A stretch of 64,000 nt of DNA from CAWUKT01 sp963923035. GTDB taxonomy: Bacteria; Bacteroidota; Bacteroidia; J057; JADKCL01. The translations under genes and the position numbers were made by a program. This document shows positions 60,679 to 64,000 of this stretch, in pieces (the stretch's first letter is position 1; every line of letters begins with the position of its first letter). The notes under the pieces were generated by a model, which searched no databases, was not told the origin of the DNA, and saw only the letters and a list, made by a program, of their open reading frames with translations. The DNA is taken from NCBI GenBank assembly GCA_963923035.1, contig CAWUKT010000001.1, forward strand, positions 1-64,000, written 5' to 3'.

Positions 60679-61866
60679 TCAATCAAAATCAGTGGTCAAC
60701 TGAAAGCGCAAGACCCGGCCATTGCCGCGGTCAGCGACGTAGATGATCTGGCGGTAGTAGGCCACGCCCGACGGGCGGTTGAACTGGGTCAGACCGGTTC
60801 CCGTTCCACCGAAGGAAACCTTGATGTTTTTGGACGCCGAGGATCCGGGAGGCGGCGCGACACCTTCCAATCCCGTATTGGTGAATTGGTACAGCGAGTC
60901 TTTTTCCTCATCCACCACAAACATATAGTTCGTTGCATCGCCCGTATAGGCCACGTCGGTGGGCAGGGCAAAGCGGTTGGCGGTCAGAAGGAATCCATCG
61001 GCGAGAGACGTATCGCCGGTGACCATGTCCCGCACCGTATAATTGATGCCGTTGGCCGATTCGTTGACATTGATGTACTGGACCTTGAGCTGGCGGTCGG
61101 GATCGCCCATGCAGACCACAAAGTCACCGCGGGTGGCGACGTTGGGAGATTGCGGGGGTTGGGCGAGGCTGGCAATCGAGATGGGGCTGGCAAAATAATT
61201 CCGGTCGAGGTTTCCGTTGAGGTCAATGGCTACCGGCGTTTGGAAAACGTCGTCGGCACCAAAGATGAGGATGGCGTCATCGGGACCGAAAATCTGGGAA
61301 GATCCCGGGCCGGAGCGGGCCACGTAGTAAGAATTGTCCGCCCGGACGGCGATGCCATTCAGGTCCACCCGCTCGTCGTTCCCCGGGTCAAAATTGACCT
61401 TGTAGTAGAACGGATGCACCAGTTTTTTCTCAATGACGGCATTGTTCAGGTTATAGCCACCGCCGCCTTTCAGTTCGATGCGGTAGATGGTGGGCAATGA
61501 AAAACCAAGGGTATCGAAGGTGCCAATGGCCAGGAGGTCGAGGCTCCGGTCCTGCACAACTTCTTTGAGCCCAGGAACCGTGAACCGCCCCAATTCATTC
61601 CCGGCCTGGTCGTACTGAACGATTTCGCTGGTCGCGGCATCCGCGACATAAATCAATTCGTCGTAGCCTACCGTCACGTCAATGGGCGCCACAAAATTGT
61701 CCCAAACTGGCTGGATGGGAACATAGGCGACCTGGCGATCGGTATACAGGGGGACGTCGATGAAGGAAGGATCGACTTTTTCTCCCCAGAACCCTTCACA
61801 GCTGTTCAGGGCAAGGGCGGCCAACAAAAAGGCCAGAACTCGTTGGGACATCTTCAGGAATTTCAT
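60679..61866 (-). CDS. NHL-repeat-like lipoprotein
   Basis: A 395-residue lipoprotein with lipobox LNSC near residue 23. The body has beta-propeller (NHL-type) repeats, such as PIDVTVGYDELIYVADAATSEIVQYDQ and FNRPSGVAYYRQIIYVADRGNGRVLRF, with the typical YVAD-N-V-Q/R pattern. Lipidated propellers of this type are found with TonB receptors and PorV-like barrels, possibly as surface binding or stabilising parts. The start overlaps the upstream barrel gene by 4 bp (ATGA). Substrate unknown. Confidence 0.88.
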   Translation of the reverse strand: MKFLKMSQRVLAFLLAALALNSCEGFWGEKVDPSFIDVPLYTDRQVAYVPIQPVWDNFVAPIDVTVGYDELIYVADAATSEIVQYDQAGNELGRFTVPGLKEVVQDRSLDLLAIGTFDTLGFSLPTIYRIELKGGGGYNLNNAVIEKKLVHPFYYKVNFDPGNDERVDLNGIAVRADNSYYVARSGPGSSQIFGPDDAILIFGADDVFQTPVAIDLNGNLDRNYFASPISIASLAQPPQSPNVATRGDFVVCMGDPDRQLKVQYINVNESANGINYTVRDMVTGDTSLADGFLLTANRFALPTDVAYTGDATNYMFVVDEEKDSLYQFTNTGLEGVAPPPGSSASKNIKVSFGGTGTGLTQFNRPSGVAYYRQIIYVADRGNGRVLRFQLTTDFD

Positions 61867-62876
61867 TCGCGTCCTCCTTCGTCTCGGTTAGATGAATTCA
61901 AATTAAATCGCAATCCTACCCGGTGGATCCAGCCCAGGTAACGGGTGGGGTCAACCGCGTAGTCAAAGTGCAGGGGATGCTTGCCGAGGCGCGTCCGCAG
62001 CCCAATGCCTGCCGTGGGATACGTTTGATCCGGGACATTGATCTTGTAACCCGCCCGCAGATACAACAATTTACGGTATTCGTATTCTACCCCCAAGCGG
62101 ATATTTTCTGCATTGTCGTTCGGGTGATTCAGCTGGGCGATCGTGGTCAAAGACATGTCCTCGGTTTTCCATGGCACAATCGAGACCCCTACTTTAAAGA
62201 CCGTCGGAGCGGGATAGCTTTCCAGGGTAACAGGTTTCGGGTTCAGCCCATCGGGCTGAAAATCGCCCGCCAGACGAGAGTTGGTACCGAAGTTTTGGAC
62301 CAGGACCGCAAAACTCAGGTCCTTGAAGTCCACCCGGTACAGGAAGCCGAGGTCCACCACGGCCGTATGGGCCGTGTACTCAGCGATGCTCTCGTTCACA
62401 TAACGAATATTTCCCCCAAAGCTGAAAAAGTCGGTCAATTTTCTTCCGTAACTGACCCCCACGGCGGTATTGGAGACGTAGAAAATCTCCCCGGTCCCGT
62501 TGGGCGCAAATTCCGTGCGGCGTTCCATCGGACCACTGTTGAGCGAGGCGATGGTAAGCCCAAAGTTTCCGGAGGAAAAGGACTTGGAAGCCGCGAGGTA
62601 GGACAAATTGACTCCGCTGGCCCAGAAGGTATTCGAAAGGCCGACGCTCAAGTCGTTTTCTTCCGCCAAACCGGCCGGGTTATAGGAAGTCGCGAAGACA
62701 TCGCCTGTCAAAGTCAGGTTCGCACCTGCCAATCCTGCCGAACGGACACTGGGGTCGATCTTGAGGAAGGTCAGGGCCGAGATGCCTGCCCGTTGGCCAC
62801 CGAGGTTGGGCAGCAACTGGGACATACCCACGAGAGGCAGGCAAGCCAGAATGGTATATAGGACTATTCTTCGCAT
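61863..62876 (-). CDS. PorV/PorQ family outer-membrane barrel
   Basis: A 337-residue FadL-like barrel with signal sequence (to about GMSQ). The family motif appears as DPSVRSAGLAGANLTL followed by SYNPAGLAEE. It overlaps the TonB receptor stop by one base (TGATG) and the lipoprotein start by four, so all three are translated together. It is a second PorV-family member in this window, in a different setting from the porV2 at 27 kb. May be part of an uptake or export complex with the receptor. Confidence 0.87.
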   Translation of the reverse strand: MRRIVLYTILACLPLVGMSQLLPNLGGQRAGISALTFLKIDPSVRSAGLAGANLTLTGDVFATSYNPAGLAEENDLSVGLSNTFWASGVNLSYLAASKSFSSGNFGLTIASLNSGPMERRTEFAPNGTGEIFYVSNTAVGVSYGRKLTDFFSFGGNIRYVNESIAEYTAHTAVVDLGFLYRVDFKDLSFAVLVQNFGTNSRLAGDFQPDGLNPKPVTLESYPAPTVFKVGVSIVPWKTEDMSLTTIAQLNHPNDNAENIRLGVEYEYRKLLYLRAGYKINVPDQTYPTAGIGLRTRLGKHPLHFDYAVDPTRYLGWIHRVGLRFNLNSSNRDEGGRE

Positions 62877-64000
62877 CAGAAATCAAAAGTTAAGCCAAGG
62901 AGCATTTGACGGGGCTGCATGAAGCGGGCCGGGTTGAAAGGCGGAATGCCGCGGTCCTGAGGGTTCGGGAACGATGGGTCCCGGAAAGTGGACGGCAGGG
63001 GATCGCCTTCCTCGTACGCCCGCCCCGTCACGCCATTGATGATCTGGGCGTTGCGGTTATTGAAGAGGTTCTTGAATTCAATCGACAGAGAGAGCTTGCG
63101 GTCGTCGTATTTGCCGAACCGGAAGTCCCGGGACAGCACGATGTCGGTCCAGAACCAGGGAGAAGCAATTTCAGAGAACGGATTGTCCGTATCCAGCTCA
63201 TACAGCGGGCGGCCACTGTCGGCTTCCCCGGCGTAGAGGAAGGGCGTATAGCGCAAACCCGATTTGAGGGTGGATTGGATGAACAAACGGTAACCTTCCA
63301 GCGAATGGCCAAAGAGGCGAACCGTAGAATCCGGCGTGAAATAGACCATCAACTTGTTGTCGAAGGGGCGGTCCCACGCCAGGAAGTTTTCGCTGGTCGA
63401 GTTGACAAATCCCTGAGTCCGGATTTGCAGCGCCGATTCGGCCGCAGTATTGGATTTACCCGTCGCAATCTGGTAGCGGGAGTTTAGAATGACCTTCATC
63501 CACTTGTTGAAGCGTTTTTGCACCCCAACTTCCACTCCCCGAATCCGGGCGTAGTCCTGGTTGATGAAGAAGGTCTTCTCCACAAATCGTCCCGTTTGGT
63601 CCCGGACCTGAATCCGGCGGCTGACGATATAATCAAATTTGTCGTTGTAGAAGGCCGTTACAGTCAGGGCCAGGTCGCTGGTGATTTTTGACTTCAATCC
63701 CACTTCGTAGCTCACCGTCACCTCCGGGTTGATATTGGGGTTGCCGAGCTGGGAAAGGAAAGAGCGGTCCTGGTAAACGGGATCCAAACCAGCGTAGACA
63801 AATCGGGGGTGAGGAAGAGTGGCTGCGTGGCCGTAGTTGAAATAAAGGACGTTGTTGTCGGTGACGGGGAATGAAACCCGCAGCTTGGGCAACAAACGGG
63901 CTTTCCAGCGCAGGCCGGCCAGACCAAAGGTCTCGTCCATGTATTGTTCCCGCACCGCATCCACGACCGGAGCTTCCGGATTGTTCACGGCATCATCTGC
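62876..64000 (-). CDS. TonB-dependent receptor, C-terminal part (gene runs off the window)
   Basis: The last 374 residues of an outer-membrane TonB-dependent receptor. Visible are beta-barrel strands, the motif FNYGHAATLPHPRFVYAGLDPVYQDRSFLSQLGNPNINPEVTVSYEVGLK (residues quoted here only as an anchor, shortened: NPNINPEVTVSYEVG), and the end LLGLTFDF with the terminal aromatic needed for barrel insertion. The reading frame is open to the window edge, so the plug domain and TonB box lie outside. First known gene of the operon with the PorV-family barrel and the NHL lipoprotein. Ligand unknown. Confidence 0.93.
   Translation of the reverse strand, partial: ADDAVNNPEAPVVDAVREQYMDETFGLAGLRWKARLLPKLRVSFPVTDNNVLYFNYGHAATLPHPRFVYAGLDPVYQDRSFLSQLGNPNINPEVTVSYEVGLKSKITSDLALTVTAFYNDKFDYIVSRRIQVRDQTGRFVEKTFFINQDYARIRGVEVGVQKRFNKWMKVILNSRYQIATGKSNTAAESALQIRTQGFVNSTSENFLAWDRPFDNKLMVYFTPDSTVRLFGHSLEGYRLFIQSTLKSGLRYTPFLYAGEADSGRPLYELDTDNPFSEIASPWFWTDIVLSRDFRFGKYDDRKLSLSIEFKNLFNNRNAQIINGVTGRAYEEGDPLPSTFRDPSFPNPQDRGIPPFNPARFMQPRQMLLGLTFDF

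Noticed and set aside
1..64000. tRNA, rRNA, CRISPR array, prophage, insertion sequence or integrase
   Set aside because: I looked on both strands and found no cloverleaf, spaced direct repeats, transposase motif or terminal inverted repeats; a short element missed by eye remains possible.

Overview
This is a gene-dense, GC-rich stretch of a Bacteroidota chromosome, most likely a marine or activated-sludge Saprospiria/Lewinella-type organism. The evidence is type IX secretion (T9SS) C-terminal sorting domains on several exported proteins, two tandem PorU2-type C25 sortase-like proteases with a PorV2 barrel, a TonB-dependent receptor operon, and promoters of the Bacteroidota type (TTG, about 20 bp, TAnnTTTG). 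Most starts lack a Shine-Dalgarno sequence and some transcripts look leaderless. I see no tRNA, rRNA, CRISPR array, prophage or insertion sequence. The organism name is an inference from these features, not from a search.

Layout. 0.1-1.7 kb: a GT2 glycosyltransferase and a LOG-family protein. 2.3-7.0 kb: a (deoxy)nucleoside salvage operon, deoB - two purine nucleoside phosphorylases - pyrimidine nucleoside phosphorylase - a small unknown gene. 7.0-10.4 kb (minus): SDR, an aldo/keto reductase broken by one in-frame stop, an alanine dehydrogenase-like enzyme, and tsaE. 10.6-13.5 kb: a tetR-ABC exporter operon behind two palindromic operators. 13.5-16.2 kb (minus): a small exported protein, a YheT-like hydrolase and a PfkB kinase. 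16.3-31.6 kb (minus): Wza-Wzc-CpsB polysaccharide export and its phosphotyrosine switch, followed by porV2-porU2-porU2. 31.9-39.1 kb: unknown proteins, a PKD secreted protein, a Lys-C-type T9SS protease, an M23 peptidase and a lipoprotein. 39.2-45.5 kb (minus): RecQ, a serine hydrolase, a CocE-type hydrolase and a TPR protein. 45.8-48.7 kb: GDP-mannose synthesis, a PH/SHOCT-like protein, TatD and Nudix. 48.7-58.8 kb: 3-hydroxyanthranilate dioxygenase, a multispanning membrane protein, M1 and zinc peptidases, an S74 tail-fibre-like T9SS protein, a TspO-like protein and an OmpA-domain protein. 58.8-59.5 kb: a gene-free stretch with several strong RNA hairpins. 59.5-64.0 kb: a GT4 glycosyltransferase and a TonB receptor - PorV-family barrel - NHL lipoprotein operon running off the window.

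Common theme. Much of the window serves the cell surface: polysaccharide building blocks (manC, GT2, GT4), polysaccharide export (Wza/Wzc/CpsB), T9SS-type surface processing (PorU2/PorV2), and several exported peptidases or hydrolases that could be its cargo. The points most worth a second look are the tandem PorU2 pair beside the polysaccharide exporter, two purine phosphorylases with opposite base-recognition residues, an attenuator-like RNA region at 58.9-59.45 kb, and an alanine dehydrogenase homologue lacking the catalytic histidine.
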